A stretch of 64,000 bases of DNA from Prunella strophiata (lineage: Eukaryota > Chordata > Aves > Passeriformes > Prunellidae), in assembly GCA_036583965.1 (NCBI GenBank), contig JAZBQD010000014.1, positions 67,114,395 through 67,178,394 on the forward strand, given 5' to 3'. How positions within the stretch are numbered: the stretch's first letter is position 1; each line of letters starts with the position of its first letter. Below, piece after piece: positions 24,400 through 38,967 of the stretch. The notes under the pieces were generated by a model that had not been told where the DNA came from, did no database searches, and saw only the letters and a list, made by a program, of their open reading frames with translations. The position numbers and the translations under genes are program-made.

Positions 24400-24760
24400 G
24401 CACTGTAATGCCTGTCAATCTTCTCGCTTTGCAACCCACAAGAACTTTAGAAATCACTGAACCAGTGCTTGGCAGAGGCCAACAAAATCACATGAATGAA
24501 GTGTGAGCTATCTGGTTCGTGTATCTCCATCCAAGAATTTCAACAATGTGGGCCAGAAAGAAGGGCAGTTTGCTCTCTTTCTCATGCATGATATGCTAAC
24601 AGTGCCTGTGGCAGGAAACAAGCCAGTGGCCAGCGTTCAAGTTTCTCACTGCTGAGGGGATGCGATGTTCGATGTTCGCAGGCGCCCACCCGGATCCCAC
24701 CTGGCTCCCTGATGCTCCCTTGCCTGTGCAGCTCTCAGAACTCAGATGGGATCAAGGACT
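24400..24760. other. Second GC-richer, non-repetitive pocket
   Basis: CpGs cluster between 24620 and 24700 (in 'cagcgttc', 'gcgatgttcgatgttcgca', 'ggcgcccacccggatcc'), with a short internal repeat GATGTTC. Together with the pockets at 22.3-23.9 kb this makes a run of about 2.5 kb that stands out from the AT-rich surroundings. No exon is recognised. Confidence 0.3.
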
Positions 24761-25019
24761 GACAAGCTGCTAAATATCATCAGCTTTCAATGCAAGTGGT
24801 GGGAGCTGGTGGAGTTCTGCATCTCTCAGGATTCAGCCCTGAAGGTGCCAGTAGTTTTACAGTTCCATCCGCTAAGAAACAGGCTGAGGAAACATTTTGT
24901 ACAGATCAGCACACAGACTAGGCAGCAGCATCTCTTACTCATAGCAGGACAAGGATCTATAATGCTAGAGGCTCTGCAGGATGCATTTTCTCACAGGCTG
25001 TGATAGTGCTGTTTCCAGG

Positions 25020-28000
25020 TGTTTATTCCTTTCTGAGGTGTCCAGGAGAACAAGGTATTTGGCAGGTAGTCTGTTATTGAAAGGTTTTTCATAATTTGCA
25101 CTGAAGAAAATGGTTTGTACAAATCCAGTTCAATCCTGGGAAAACCCAGAAAGCCCAATAGTCCCTACATCTCTTGAAATATCTGTGCAAAGTCTCTGAT
25201 TTGCCTCATCCAAATTTGACCATCTAAGATTAGGCATCTTTACCAATCATCTAGGTTTCCTCACTAGTGCTTACAGGAATAATATATCAAAGGCAAAGGT
25301 CTAACTCTTTCTTTTGACCCTACATATCTACTTTTGGCCAATAATAAATCACCTAAACACACTAAAAAATTCTTCTCCACTTCATTTAAAATCTTCTATA
25401 CAGATTTTTTTTTTCCCATAGCACAAGTTAAATAGGAATACAATGGAGTATGAACACCTAGGGGGTTATTTAGCATTAGCAATGAGACAAGCCCCAGTGG
25501 TAGATCATATTCCCCAGGAATTCAGCTCAGAAAAAGAAGTTTGCTTCAGAAAACAATACAGTTCAAGCCATGACTTCAAAAGTATAACAACAAATGGGTA
25601 ACATTTAATGTGAGATGCTTTAAATGGATTAAACCAGGGAATAAACCGATAGTGTGTTATCAGGAAGCCTGACAATAGAATCTAGGGGCTTCCTGGGTAT
25701 ATGGATTCAATTTTATACAGACAAAGCAGTAAAGAAGCAGGAGTGATTAAAAAAAAAGAATAAAAACCAAATCCTAAGAAAAGAACAAAAGAAATCCACA
25801 AGTAACAGAACATTGTATTTCCTATTTTTTATTTGTCATTGTAAGGGAAATTTCTTTTAAGTACATCTGATGGGGAAAAGAAAAGACTCCTTGAGCTTGG
25901 GTACTATTACTAACCACTATGCAAGAACTATAAAGCTTATCAGACACATATTAAAACAGATTACTTTTTGTTTTTTTTTTTTTTGTTAATGGTACTTTTC
26001 TTATACATTAAGAATAGACAGCTGAAAACCAAGAACATTGAAAGACAAGTCTAAATGCAATTTATAACCGGTAGTATGGACATAAAATACTACAAAATGC
26101 TTCAATTTCTATTTCCACATGAAATTGGTGTATTTTACATACTGGACTGGAAACTAACTGGTTACTATTATCCTGCCTATTGCCATTTGGTACTATGACC
26201 TACTAGCAGAGAAAAAAAACCCTCAACTAATTTTATGCAATGTCTTCAGCTGTTAGAGTGTATAAACAGTTGAATATAGAATATCTTTTACCCAAGAGTG
26301 GCAGAGTAATTCTGTCACTGCTTTTGACACCCTGTTTATTTTTTATCATGTGAATCTTCAAATAACAGAGAACAACAACTTATAGGTTAAATCTTTATCT
26401 GTACATTCCTCAGAGCTAAAACAGAATGGAGTTCACCCATCCTCCTGCCTCCTAAGTCAGCAGTTCAGCAGCTTTGAGAGTTTACTCACCAAATCAAAAT
26501 GCAGTTACTATCTTTGCTTTGCCAAGCAAGACACACTTTAGGAACAGAACAATTTTTGTTCCAGAATGCTTTAACAGTTAAAAACACAGAGAGATTTCAG
26601 ATACAATGTTATTATGGAAAACAGTTCTTCAAATCTACTAAGAGTAATCAAAGATTTTATTTTCCAATGTTCTTTCTGTAGAGGTCATGTCAAATACCAA
26701 ATCTCCCTGGAGTCTGAGAGTGCTTTATTTGATAGAAAAATTACATTTTTGTCTTAATCATTGTCTGAAACAAAGAAAGATATCTGATGTCACACATATA
26801 GACTGTTATCCATGATTACTCTTAAGTATTTATAAATTATTATTTGTATGCCTTAATAGCATTTAAGTGTCAATTTTAGTGCCAGAAAAAAATCTTATAT
26901 AAAATAGTCTTCTGTTATTTCTGCTGGTCAAAAGATGTAGATACAAGTAAATTTGTAGTCTTTTCAACTTGTCTAAAAAACTTATTTAGGCATTTAGTTT
27001 TGTATTTAAAGTACTCTGGATTCTGTCCAGTGACTGCTGCTGTGAGTGGAAGGCTTACATAAATTCACACATGTCTTTAAAGGAAAAAAAATTGCTTTGG
27101 GAATGCTAAACATCCATAGAAATTAATGACTTACGTTTAAAATACTGTCAAAGGTTCATCTGGGAAAATACACATCACTTGGATAACTTAAGATCAGCTC
27201 CTGTATTAAAACAGAAGACATTTCACTGCTGGATTCTAAGAAAATAATGAATCTTTGTGCTCAAAACATGTGTGTAGGAAGCCAAGAAAATTTCAGTTTT
27301 ATTATCAGATCAGCTAATGACTCCCAAGGTGGCCACTGGAGCTTAATACATCTCTCTCTGTCTTTGTTTGTATATATATTTTTGTAGTATATTACTAGCT
27401 TGAAAAAGAATTAAAATGCACAGTACATTTGCTTTCTCTTGCAAATTTCTCAGGGAAAAAATATCCCAATCCAAAACGAAAAATTCCTCTTTTGTCAAAA
27501 CCAAAATAAAAAGATAAAAAATACAAAAGCAACAGTAAAATGTTTTTTGTGAGATATATCATAACTTAGATTTTGAGCTTATCAGAAAAATATTCACTGA
27601 TATCTGCATTTGAAAGATTAAAATATCAGAATGAACCATTTAATGAGAAAAAAAAATATTCAATTAAAGCAAAAACTTTCCAGTGAATTGGTATTAGTAT
27701 TTAATCTCAGAACTACTTCTAGCAGGTATCCATTTCTGAATTTCACCAAATTATTTTGTTACTGCAAATTGGTTTTACCATTCATTATTAGTGTGCCTGG
27801 GAGGAATGAAAGAAAAATTACTGCACAAATAGTCTATTAAAAAGTTATGTTTACCCTGATCATAAAACATAGTATACATTTATGAGTATATTTAGTATAT
27901 TTTAAAACATAAAACTGTGAGTACAAGTTAAAAGTTTTGGGTGGTAATGCTGTTTAATATTTAGTATCTGCAGACACAAATGTTGCTGACAGTGTGACAC

Positions 28001-30872
28001 ATATGAAATTAATTGTATTTATAAAACAAGTGGAGAAACCATTGTCCTCAGAACACCTTCTGTCACAAAACACCCAGGTGTACAACTGAGACAACCATTA
28101 ATACTGGGTTTGAGCTTATATTTCTAGAAAAACTGAGCACAACTCTGTATCAAACTGTTTTTGTTGTCAATAGGCCCTGGAAGTATCATGTGTCTTCCAG
28201 CCTCTGCAGAAAGAAGGGTAATAGAGAAAGAAAAAGATGTTCCTTTGCTGTCAGAGTGCATCACACTTCTTCTCCATCCTGCAAAGTGGAACCTGTGGCT
28301 TGAGGAGTCTGATTGTCACATTGGGCAATTGGGCAATCGGTGGTGGTTTCACAAGGCATTTGTATGAAATGTCTCCAGTGAGCTGTGAGATAGCAGGAGT
28401 TCATCTCTGGGCTGCTGGAACAATTCTTCAGTTGAGGGCAGAGAGTATAAAATATTTAAATTGGCTTTTTCATCTCTAGAATATCAAGGAAAGTAGCTGC
28501 ACACTCTGGAGAATGAGTACTCAGTATCTGCTGCTACCACCTGATGAGCCTCTGGTATCACTGGATCTTTTACATTTACTGAAATTGTTGCTTACACAGT
28601 GTGATTTCCTCTCCCTCCCTCTAACACAGAGCATTTTATTAACAGTTTGTGGATTTGCCAGCTTACCAGGATCTCAATATTTTATATCCATGTTTTATGG
28701 TATTATGTCTTGCATAAGAAAAGTTCCCAAGGTGAATTTTAAAATATGTAATGATACATGGGAAAGGAAAAGAAAGCTGAATGCCAATGCACTCTTATTC
28801 ATTTCAATATTCAGACAAGCTGCTTCTGTCTCCTAAAGAAATGCAGAACAATTTTGAAAGTTTATTGGGCAATGGGTCTTTAAAAGACAGTGTTGGACAT
28901 TTTGCTCAGAAGTGTCCAGCTTGACATTCAGAATTCCAACTGAAGTGTTCACAACTCCTTTAGGGTCACACAAGATATCTAAGTAGTGTCATACTCACTA
29001 CACTCTCATGTTGATACCAGAACAAATATTTTGAAAATCAAAGTGTTTTAGTGATGATGTAGAAACTTCTGTCAATAACACATTTTTTCCTCTTTTTGAG
29101 CTGTAGATTGGTTAAGTCTCTAACTGAATGATAATTGTTCTGACTTCCATAAATGAAATTGTTTGTAGGTCTGACCTGATCTGTAATAATTTTTCCCAAG
29201 AGGAAACAGCTGCAGGTTGGATCTTCTTGTGTTAGCTGAATTATGGAAACAATTTCTTCTAAACTGTCCATTACTGAGAAAGGATAAAAGCAGAAGAAAA
29301 CATTCATAGGTGAGCAACATCAAGGCTGTGACCTGACCAGAGTGCCTGATTGTTGTGGTTTAATTCCATCTGGCAACTCAGACACACACAGAGCCTCACT
29401 CTGGTGAGATAGGGAGAGAATCTGAAGTATGAAAGTGAGAAAATCCATGGATAGATTTAGAGAAAGCTCCATAGGTAATGCAAAAGCCACACAAAAGCAA
29501 GGCAAAGAAACCTGGGGCATTGCTGTAGGTTTCCTGCATCCTGTTCTGAGCCTCTGATCACTAAACTCTAGTACCTCTCAAAAATATATATTTCATTGGT
29601 ATATCTAGAGCAAATGGACTGGACAACACAGGAAAAGTAGCACTTAAGAATCTGAGCAAGCCCTGGGTAAAATGTGGGGGAAGAAAGGATATTGCTCAAT
29701 GATTTGGAATTCATGAGTTATGATAGAACAACATGATCACTCAACAAGGCAAGAAAAAACAGATTTTTATGGCCAAAACAACACTGCCCATAAAATTCTG
29801 ACATATCAATTTAACATTGTTATTTGCTTCTGCTCTGGATTTTGGGACTGATGCTGTTTATGCATTTCCAAAAACATCTTGAATTAATATTCAGTGTTTA
29901 CTGAGCCCATTGGATTTCCTGATATAATTTGCATTCATTCATAGCAGCAGAGGCCTTGGGAGAGCCAGTATCAAAGAATTAAACAGTAAAACAAATGCTT
30001 TGATCTGTTAAAAAATAGGGTCTCCTTCAGCTTTACTATATGATCATCTGTGAAAAGAAGCAAAAACAAATTAGTCACATCCTTTCTTTATTTTGTTAAT
30101 AAATAAAACAATGTAACTCCAGTTAAGAAGATATGTTAATGGCAGCACATTTGAATGCCAGTGCTTAGTGATTATTTGACAATTTTCCATGATGAAATCT
30201 TCAGCCTCACCATGCTCATTACTAAGGGCTTCTGAAGCCAAATATCCAGCAAAAAAGGATGCATTTATAACATTAAAAGGTGCATTGGGATATCTGAGAT
30301 CCAAGCCTGTGCCAGAAAGAAACCATTTTTGGTAACCTTTTCTTATAACTTTTGAGAAGTCATTTAATCTGCTTGTGCCTGTTTTTTGTCTATTAAATGT
30401 CTTGTTTGTTTACAGATGAGTTTGTAGCAGGAAAGATCGGGAGCTGTTATATAAACTCATGTCTATACAGCAGATGTTAGAATTGGCCAGTTCTGCCTGT
30501 TAGGGTCTTTTTCTTTCACAAATAAATAGTGAACCTTGACCTAACAGCCTTCCCCCTAAAATTCTAACAGAAAATAAATTAATAAACATTTATAATGTAA
30601 CACTTCACATTGCCCTTGTTTGTGCTGCCTTCCATCTGAGGGTAGGACCAGTGTTGCAAACCTTACATGGCCAGAGAGAGGTTCCAGAAATCCTCACACT
30701 ATGAAGCTGTATGCTGACATCCCACACGAAATTTCTCTTTGATGGACCAGAGTGAATTTTCAACATCAGCAATGTCTGAATATTAATGAGGCCATGTCAT
30801 CAACTCACCATGTGCACTGAAGTCATTGAAAGCCATAACCTGATTAGGATAAACTTGTAAAAATAAGATATT
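25020..30872. other. Unique noncoding sequence, no gene recognised
   Basis: AT-rich, repeat-poor sequence. Short A or T runs are present (for example near 25970). Open frames reach at most about 107 codons (28513-28836) with no protein-like features. The part near 29.9-30.5 kb is unique and free of simple repeats but carries no definite motif. Confidence 0.6.
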
Positions 30873-30940
30873 TCTTATAATATCAGATAATACATATCTT
30901 ATAATATCAGATATATCATATCTTATATTATCACAGATAA
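30873..30940. repeat. Short tandem repeat, 24-bp unit, about 2.8 copies
   Basis: Copies start at 30873, 30897 and 30921, each beginning TCTTATA and containing a TATCA-GATA core. The first two differ at about 2 positions and the third is more diverged and partial. It is AT-rich and noncoding. Confidence 0.9.
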
Positions 30941-33900
30941 ACTGTGCCTTGTAAGAGCACAGTTTCCATCACCAGAATGCTGCAGATACCTTACACTCCT
31001 ATTTTGGAATCTCTAAATTATATCCTGGACTAAGTATTGGACCAAAGTTTTCACCAAGAAAATTTATGTACCTATAATAGTTTGTATCCCTTAGTATTAA
31101 ATTTGAATAAGTGTTTCACACTCTCTGAACACCTTTCCTAGTTAAGAGACATCTGTTCACTGGAGTGCTGCTATTAGATGGCATTGCAAAGCAACTTCTT
31201 AGTTTTCAGTGAAAATAAATTCTTTGTAAGGTAAACAGCTTTTGCATCCATGAGATAATAGTTTAACAGTGGTGCACAAGTTAGGTAAATAATGAAAGAC
31301 GTTGTCAAAAGTATCAGAAAATATTGAGAAATTCATCAAATAAATTATTCAGTCAATGTTATGGTACCTATCTCTGTAGGGATTTGTACCACAGAAGTAT
31401 CAGACAGCCTCTAGAGTAACCATATTTTTTACAGTTAAATTATTAATGGTGCTTTTATGCCTGAGGCCTTATGGAATACTACATTTTTTCTTTTATCTAA
31501 GGATCTCATCATGATTCACAAAAGTTAAACTTCAGAATATCCTATAAAGAAACAACCTGTACAGTATCATTGTATACATGATATACAACTTTAGACATAA
31601 ACCCAGCACTCAAATTAACTTGAGTTTTCACTCTTTGTGCTTTGGCTTAAACTCTCAGTTCCTGTAATCTGTGGAGAAACCTCTAGGGAAAAAACAAGTC
31701 TCAGAATCTCAGAGTCCGAATAATTTCCAATTGACTGTTCCATCACCTGGTATCTTTTCTTTAGGACCTGAGAAGTTAATCAGCAACTCCCCTTTTCCAG
31801 CTCTGTACCAAGTTGGAAAATCATGGAAGAAGGGCTTCTCCTGAGACGGCTTTGTGTTCAAACACGTGAACATTGCCCTTGATATAAACTAATAAATAGA
31901 TGGGAAACCTGTGCTCTGTTTTAAATCACAATGCAGCTTTCGAATTACTAGGTCAGTGGTACCAGAAACTTCAAGTAGCATTCATAGGAGATTTATGAAT
32001 CACCCTTATTCTCTATTAAAAATGTCCCAGAATGGAGCAGAAACCCCAAGATTTAGCTTACAGCAGTGAGCCTGGTCATCCCACCCATTCTCTCAAGTCC
32101 TCAGTAAATTTGTGCCAACTTTTGGGAGCAGCTCATGTCACTTGCCCATAGCAACCCTCCTGGTGATTGCAATGAGACTTTCTGGTTTAAAAATAAGCAG
32201 ATATCCATTTTATTAAAGGCTTAAACTGAAGTGAGGATTTTAAATAACCTCTCTGAGCTACTAGGAGTCTGTAGCAGAAACGGTCCCAATATGTTTCAGC
32301 TACCAGGTTGGTTTTGCTGTTTCCTTTTCTTTTTCTGTTTGAGAAGCACAAATGAAAGTGCCACCAGCCTGCCAGTGCTTGTCTGAGCAGACCTAGGGAA
32401 GCAGAACATCAGTTTTATATGCATATGTTCCAGGTTTACCAGCATCTTGCCCTCAGCTTTTTCTCTTGTACAACAAGCGTGATCAAAAACACAGAAACCA
32501 AGAAAAACAAAAATCCACAAAGCCTTGCCACACAGCCTTGTGGAAGGAGCTTGTCTGAACAGAATAAAGTGGAGATGCAGCATCTCTGCTGCTTTTCAAC
32601 AGGGAGGCTTCACTTCTGATCTGGACAGCTGAATTGGGAATTGTATCTGTGATAATTATAGCATCAGGTAGAGTGGAGCTATTTTTAAAAGAACTGCCTG
32701 CAGGCCAAAAGGCAGCCCCTAAGAGGAAAAGTAATAAGCTCTGCCCTCTTTACATTTAAGCCTGTATAATACTGTCATGGCCTAGTAAGTACCAGCCAGC
32801 ACTCATTGAACATAAGCAAAGGGAAGTGAAAAATAAATACAAGGAAAAGATAGGAATGCATCAAGGACATATGTCCCTTCATTCTAGAGTTAAACTTGGC
32901 ATGGTTGAAGTAAAGCCCATCATAAAAAAAAAGATGGATGAAAAGCTTCTCTCCATTGGCATACCTGCAAAATTAGAAAACATGAATAGAAAGACAAAGC
33001 TTTCTATGAAGGTTTCAATTTAAATACCAAAGAAAGAGCCTGTTGCCTAATTTCTCAGCTGGCAACCCACTCCTCAAAAATACTCCTTATTTTGCAAATC
33101 TCCAAAAGATGCAAAAGTTACAAAAACATAGGAGTCATTGCATACATCTAAGATGTGAATTTCTGCATGGTGGATGTCCAAATAAAGAAAAAATAAATTT
33201 TACCTCCAGTGCCTAGTTCATGGTGTAGCTGCAGAGGTCAGAGCAGAAAGGAGCAGGGATTCTGTGGTAGGTATCTGTGCTTGCCCAAAGGTAAAGGAAC
33301 ACAGCAGAGAGCTACAGAACATTGTAGGAAAAGGAGGAAAATGCTTCACTTGATCTGTGATCACAACTGGTAGGTGAAAAAAAGATGCAGGAAGATCCCC
33401 TAACTTTGAAATCATCCCAAACTTCGAAGCATCCCAAATTTTCTGTGTAAGTACAGACACATTGTTAACATGAGTATTAGCAAACACTTGCAGTTTGCAT
33501 TGTACTTCTTTAAAGGATGATTTGAAACCCTTACAAAATTCAAGCCTGGATAGATTAAATAGATTTTTTTAAAGATATGTGGAAATCGTGGACCCGCTCC
33601 TGATGGCAATCTCAGATGACAATAAAGCAATTTCTTTGTGTAAGTGGTCCATTACAGTTGTATGCTTAATATAAAACTTCTAGTTGTTGCACTGCTATGT
33701 TGTTTTATTTTCACAGCTTGGCATTTTGCATTGGTTAACTGCTACAAAGAAAGGACAGTGTGTTTTGAATAGACATAAAGAACTAATACTCGTTTGCTCC
33801 CAAACTATTTTCTACAAGCTACAAAATAATATTGACTGCAGACTCACAATTACTCATAATTCCTTTGAACTTACTAGATAAAGTGCTATTTAATACACTG

Positions 33901-34236
33901 ATAATTTACAGGGATTAGGACTAGAAAGGGACAGAGTAGACTCCTGATGTTAAATATTGAAGCTTTTATTCTTCTACTGCCTTTACAGTGGCTGCAGGAA
34001 CTGACAGATCCCTCCAAGAAAATTTGTCACTCAAATAGTTAAAGGAATAAATACAACCTCAAAGAATTATGAAGGTAGCAAGCCAAAAGCAAGTTCCAAA
34101 ACACCAGCTGTAAGGAGAAGAAAAAGGGGATAATTTCTTAGCCAATTAATATCTACTTAGCAGCTTATGCCCTGGTGTGCACATGTAACTCTATTTAATG
34201 TTAATGAAAGTTATGTGCATGCTACAGAGAAGGCTA

Positions 34237-34254
34237 AACCCCTTAAAAGGGGTT
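34237..34254. repeat. Short inverted repeat, 8-bp arms
   Basis: Arms AACCCCTT and AAGGGGTT are separated by AA. The arms are perfect, but the size is within what chance yields in 64 kb. A run of A begins about 65 bases downstream. Confidence 0.8.
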
Positions 34255-35039
34255 GTTCAAATGCTTCCAACAGATATGGGTCAAAGATTAATTCACTCAA
34301 TTTGGCTTGCTCTGCATTACAAAAAAAAAAAAAAAAAAAAAATAAAAAAAAATATATTCACTACAATACACAGTACTAAACTGCAAAAGCTAGTGACAAG
34401 TATTGTTCTTACTATATTTTTTTTTTTTAGTTTTCAAGCTGTCAATGCCATTTCATTTCCCAAGTAAGAGAAAAAAATGCCAGATTACTGCAACTGAAGT
34501 GTTTGAGGTTACTTGCACAAGCTGTAAAGAGAGCTCAGAGTCAGATATTCAGCTGTCATTACACATGATTTTGATTTTTGAACTGGTTAAGCAAACAGAA
34601 AAAAAGTGAAGTTGGAAAGAGGGTCCAAAGACTTCAGTGATATATAAGCAATAACAGATTTGTTCTCTTTTGCTGGATTTGAGTAGCTGTACTAGGCTGA
34701 TAGGTTAAATAATGGAAATAGTTCTTATATTTGAGCATTGAATGGCCTAATCACTACAACAGGCACCAACATAAACCCATTAAAGCACACTTCTCTAGAT
34801 TTTATTTCCACTCATGAATGTAAATCTCATGTTCTCCATTCAGATGTAACTAGAAACTTTACAAAAGTGACAGGAATAAAGGGCTCACTTTTCTAGTGGC
34901 CTTTATCTCACATGGTCTTTTATGGACTTGATGTTGAAATGCCACCCAACTGTAGATAACCAAGGCTGAAGTCATTCAAGGCCTTGTATTTCTACTTTAT
35001 TTAGGCATAAATGTCTTCTGCAAAATTCAAGGAAGAAAA

Positions 35040-35550
35040 AATAGTGTTTATTAATCATATTCTAATGGAAATTCCTTCTTTTTTTGTTCAGATGAAATTA
35101 TGCTTTGAAGTTATTGTGTTGAGGATAAGGAAAGTCCGGCTAGGTAGTTGAAATGATGGGGAAACATGCAGACTTCATTCAAGGTTTGATTCAGCTGCCT
35201 AAAACCAGGCATTCAACATCATTTGAAATGCCCTGGGGTATCCAAAAGATCTATTCAGGCCTGGAAGGTAAAATGCAGGACCCATGGGAGAAGCATACAC
35301 ATTCAGAAGGGTGTCAGATTCCATGAAAGCTGAAATGGCACCAGGTAGCTGTGTTTGAGAAACCAAGGAGAACTCACAGGCACCTGCATTTTGGAGTGAG
35401 CTTTTGCTATACACAGCTGCCTGCACAGCTGTTGTAAGTCTAAGAACTTTTATAGTCACTGAAGATCTATGGTCTGACCTGTTTACTCACACATGGACAC
35501 CGAGTGAGGCTTGAAATGCCCAAATTATCCTTGTCTATCTCCAGCTGGAC
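35040..35550. mobile_element. Possible ancient interspersed repeat
   Basis: Phrases such as 'tccaaaagatctattcaggc', 'caggacccatgggagaagc', 'cagaagggtgtcagattcc' and 'cttgaaatgcccaaattatc' give an impression of a diverged, moderately repeated avian element. I cannot name the family, orientation or boundaries. The minus-strand open frame in it (86 codons) shows no domain. A masked search would settle this. Confidence 0.25.
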
Positions 35551-35733
35551 ATGGGTCTTGTGCTTATGGCATAGCTGCCCAGACTAATGTTCTGGAGTTC
35601 ATAACAAATTCTCTTAGGAATGGCATTAGGAGTTTGGAGTGTCTCCATGGGTGGAATCTATAGTCAACACAACTAAGGATGGCTTTGAAAACCAATAATT
35701 TCTGTCAACCTATATTTGGTCATTTATAATCAA

Positions 35734-35785
35734 CCATTCCCCCACCAAACCCCCCCAACAAAACAAACAAAAACCAAAATTCCCA
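35734..35785. repeat. C/A-rich low-complexity tract
   Basis: Runs of A separated by C runs (up to 7 C), the complement of the T/G-rich tracts seen elsewhere in the window. Noncoding. Confidence 0.75.
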
Positions 35786-38700
35786 ATCAAAGCTGACACC
35801 CCAAAATACCCCAAACACTGGAATACCTTTAACTATCCAATAGTAACATTTTTTTCCTCTCTCTGAAATTCAGGCAAATTAAATTAAGTGCATCCCTCTC
35901 CTGGGCACACAAGCAATGCCCCTCTAAAGACCCACAAGTCTTCATTTGCTGCTTCTAGAATTTTGTGGCTTACTGTAGCCAGTTCCTCACTCATCAAAGA
36001 CATCGTGTCAAAAGCCAGATAACATTATCTGGGGACCTCAAAAAACAGCCCTAAATCCATAATAACTCTGGATTGGTAAGATTAAGAATTTTACAGCACT
36101 GTAGAAATGACTCTTCCTTGCTCACTTGCTGTGGTCTATAGAATGGGTAGAGCTGGAATAGACATGGGGGGAAAACTGGGCTTTTGGTTGGTAGGATGGA
36201 TGGTTGGTTTGGGATTTTCATTTCCCTGAGAGGAAAAATGGCAATCTTAAAAAGTTACTTTTTGGGATAAATTTCATGTTGATTTAATGATAAGGTTTAG
36301 GAGATCTTTAACTTCAGAAATTTTTGACAAATGTTACCTAAATGAAAATGTTTTGCCAAGCAACAAGGTTTGATATTGTAATTATTCTGCTATTAAAAAA
36401 AAAAGACACCTACTTGCCAGGCAAATCTTCAAGGACAGTATTGTACTGTATTTTATCTCCTTACAAACCCATATTTACAACTAGGAAATACAGGTTTGTT
36501 CTTAATGAAAAACAATTACACTGAAAAAAAAGGGAAATGTTAGGATAGAAAAGCAGTCCTAAAATCTACCACATCATCACAGTGGTTTGCTTAAAGTCAT
36601 TTGGCTTTTAGATGCAAAGTATTTTTATTCCCATGATTCCTTAAAAGCCTGCATCATATTTCTATGCCTTTACTTTGCTCTTCACTCTTAATGTAAAATT
36701 AACTCCAGCTACACTGCTGAGCTTCTGACTAATACTCTCATATCAACTCCAGGTTTACATTTCAGAATCTCTATCAGCTGTGCAAAACACTGTCTCCTGA
36801 GGGAAGGCAACAGTTGGCATTTTTAAAACCCAGAAGCAAGTGTTTGTGTTTGATGGGGCTATAAACTCCCTGACTGATGTTCTGTGCTCAGCAGGAGAAC
36901 GGGGATGAGGAACAAAAGAGTCTCCAAGGAAAGGGTCTGCTCTGTGTCCAGACCCACTAAATCCTTTGCTGCTTCCTGAGGTTGCAAACAAGGCTGCTGA
37001 TTACAGGCAGTTTTATCCCAAGGTCTTTATTACTCTTCCTGACAGTTTGAGATAATTTATCAGCAAGATATAATACCTTAAACATTTTTGGCAAGTTCTG
37101 TTCTTGAAAACACTGCAAGAAAGAGTTGAGGCTGACAACACAGTATTCCACAAGGGCAAGCAACCCTTTAATAAATCTAATATTTCCCTACAGAATATCC
37201 CATCAGTGATATTTCAGTAATGAAGCATTATTTGGCAGATTCAAAGGACTGCAGGATAACATAGCATGGCTCTGGAAACAAGCTTTCAAGCCTCAGGAGG
37301 TCAAAATGACTACATCTCTTTAATGGGTAAGCATGGTGCAAGGCAATGACCTAAGTGCTGTGAGAAATAAAGAAACATTCTGTCATTGCTGCCTTTCTGA
37401 TTAACTCCCTGGCTTTCTCCTGTGATTACTGGAGATTTTCCAGTCAAGGAACACCTTCTGCCTGACACTGATACATGCTGCTTATGTGACATGAGAGAAT
37501 GTAGGAAGTTGTCATCTGCTCTCCAAGTGTAAAAAAAGTGGGGAATGTTTTTTCTCTAAATCCATAACACAAGTGTTGCTGTAAAGGACTGGGTTTATGC
37601 TTTTGGCCAAGCAAGAGAAAAATAGGGAAAAATAAATTTTGCTGCTGTTTGCAGTGGCTAAGAATTTAATGTGAAATACAGTTTAATGTATTTGTACTTT
37701 CATAAAATTCTAAAGTTCTTTGTCAGTCCACAGAAAAATGAACCTTTTCTATGAGAACCCTTTCTATGAACTCTTTCTATGAGACTTCCAGGATTGCACA
37801 ACATTGTAAAACAACAGAAATATGTCCAGGGGAGTTAATTTCCAGAGACTGCAGTTATCCTCACCAAAGCCACCTGATGCTTTCCAAGTAAAGGAGTATA
37901 AAGTATTTATTCAGTCTGTTAAAATTTCTATTTTAATGGGCTATTCCACCTGTGCTGTGCCACATTTATTTCCTTAAATGTGCTCTTTTAAATAAGCCAA
38001 CATTAATTGATACTGTGTAAGGGGGTTCACACCTGGGTTGGACTCAGGTCACTTGGAAACACATTTTGAGACAGGAGGGTTAAATATTCTCTTTTTTTTT
38101 TGAAATGTAGGTTGGCTTTTTTTTAGCAGAAGTGTCAGACAATGGAGATCTTCATGCAACCTCTTTGGTGAGTGTGTGCTTCAAGGCTTCCTCTGTGCTT
38201 GTCTGAGGTGAGTGTGATTCATCAGTGTACCATGGAGTTACTCAGACTTTTAGCTCAGGAGGTCTTGGGTCAGGCATCAGGTTGGTGTGTCAGAACAGCT
38301 GAGCTCACTTACAGCCCTGGTGCTGGAATCAGGAAAGATGACAATTGGCAAAAATACTCCAGGTCTTATTCAGACAGTGTAGAATTGAATCTCTTTCTCT
38401 CTGCCCTTTCACCCTATCCCTTTATCCAAAACCCGCTCCTGTGTGCCTATAACCAATTTCCATGCCAAGTGTGCAATTTGTGAACAAAACTTGGCGAGGT
38501 TTTGTGAACACTCTGACTTTTGCTGTTCTTTTTTAACTGGAGCATTTCTGAATCATTGATACTACCTTCCCCTTAAGGGTGGGATATCACAGGCAGATAC
38601 AGGTTGCAGTCCTGAATTGTTCTCTAGTTAGGTCTGTACAGCCAGCCCATCAGCTTTTTTGTTTGGCATAAGCTGGAAGTTAATTAGAAATGGCTTCAAC

Positions 38701-38967
38701 AAAGCTGTTCTGGGCAGGCTAACACCAGGAAAGCACACACTTCCACCAAAAATCCAGGATGGATGTGATCTTCCTTCTTATGCACAATGAAACAGAGGGC
38801 AGAGCTATTTCTGTCTCACCATCAGGAGAGAGTAGATTTTTGATATTGGATTTGTCTGATTTAACACACAACCAAGCACAAGTAATCACCCATCTCCTGA
38901 AGGATATGAGTCTTGTGACAGAGGGGATATAGAGCATGGAAGGAGACACATCATGACAATATTATGT

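Noticed and set aside
37747..37782. Three spaced copies of TTCTATGA
   Set aside because: Resembles the CR1 tail octamer ATTCTATG but spacing is irregular (15 and 13) and no CR1 body is attached.
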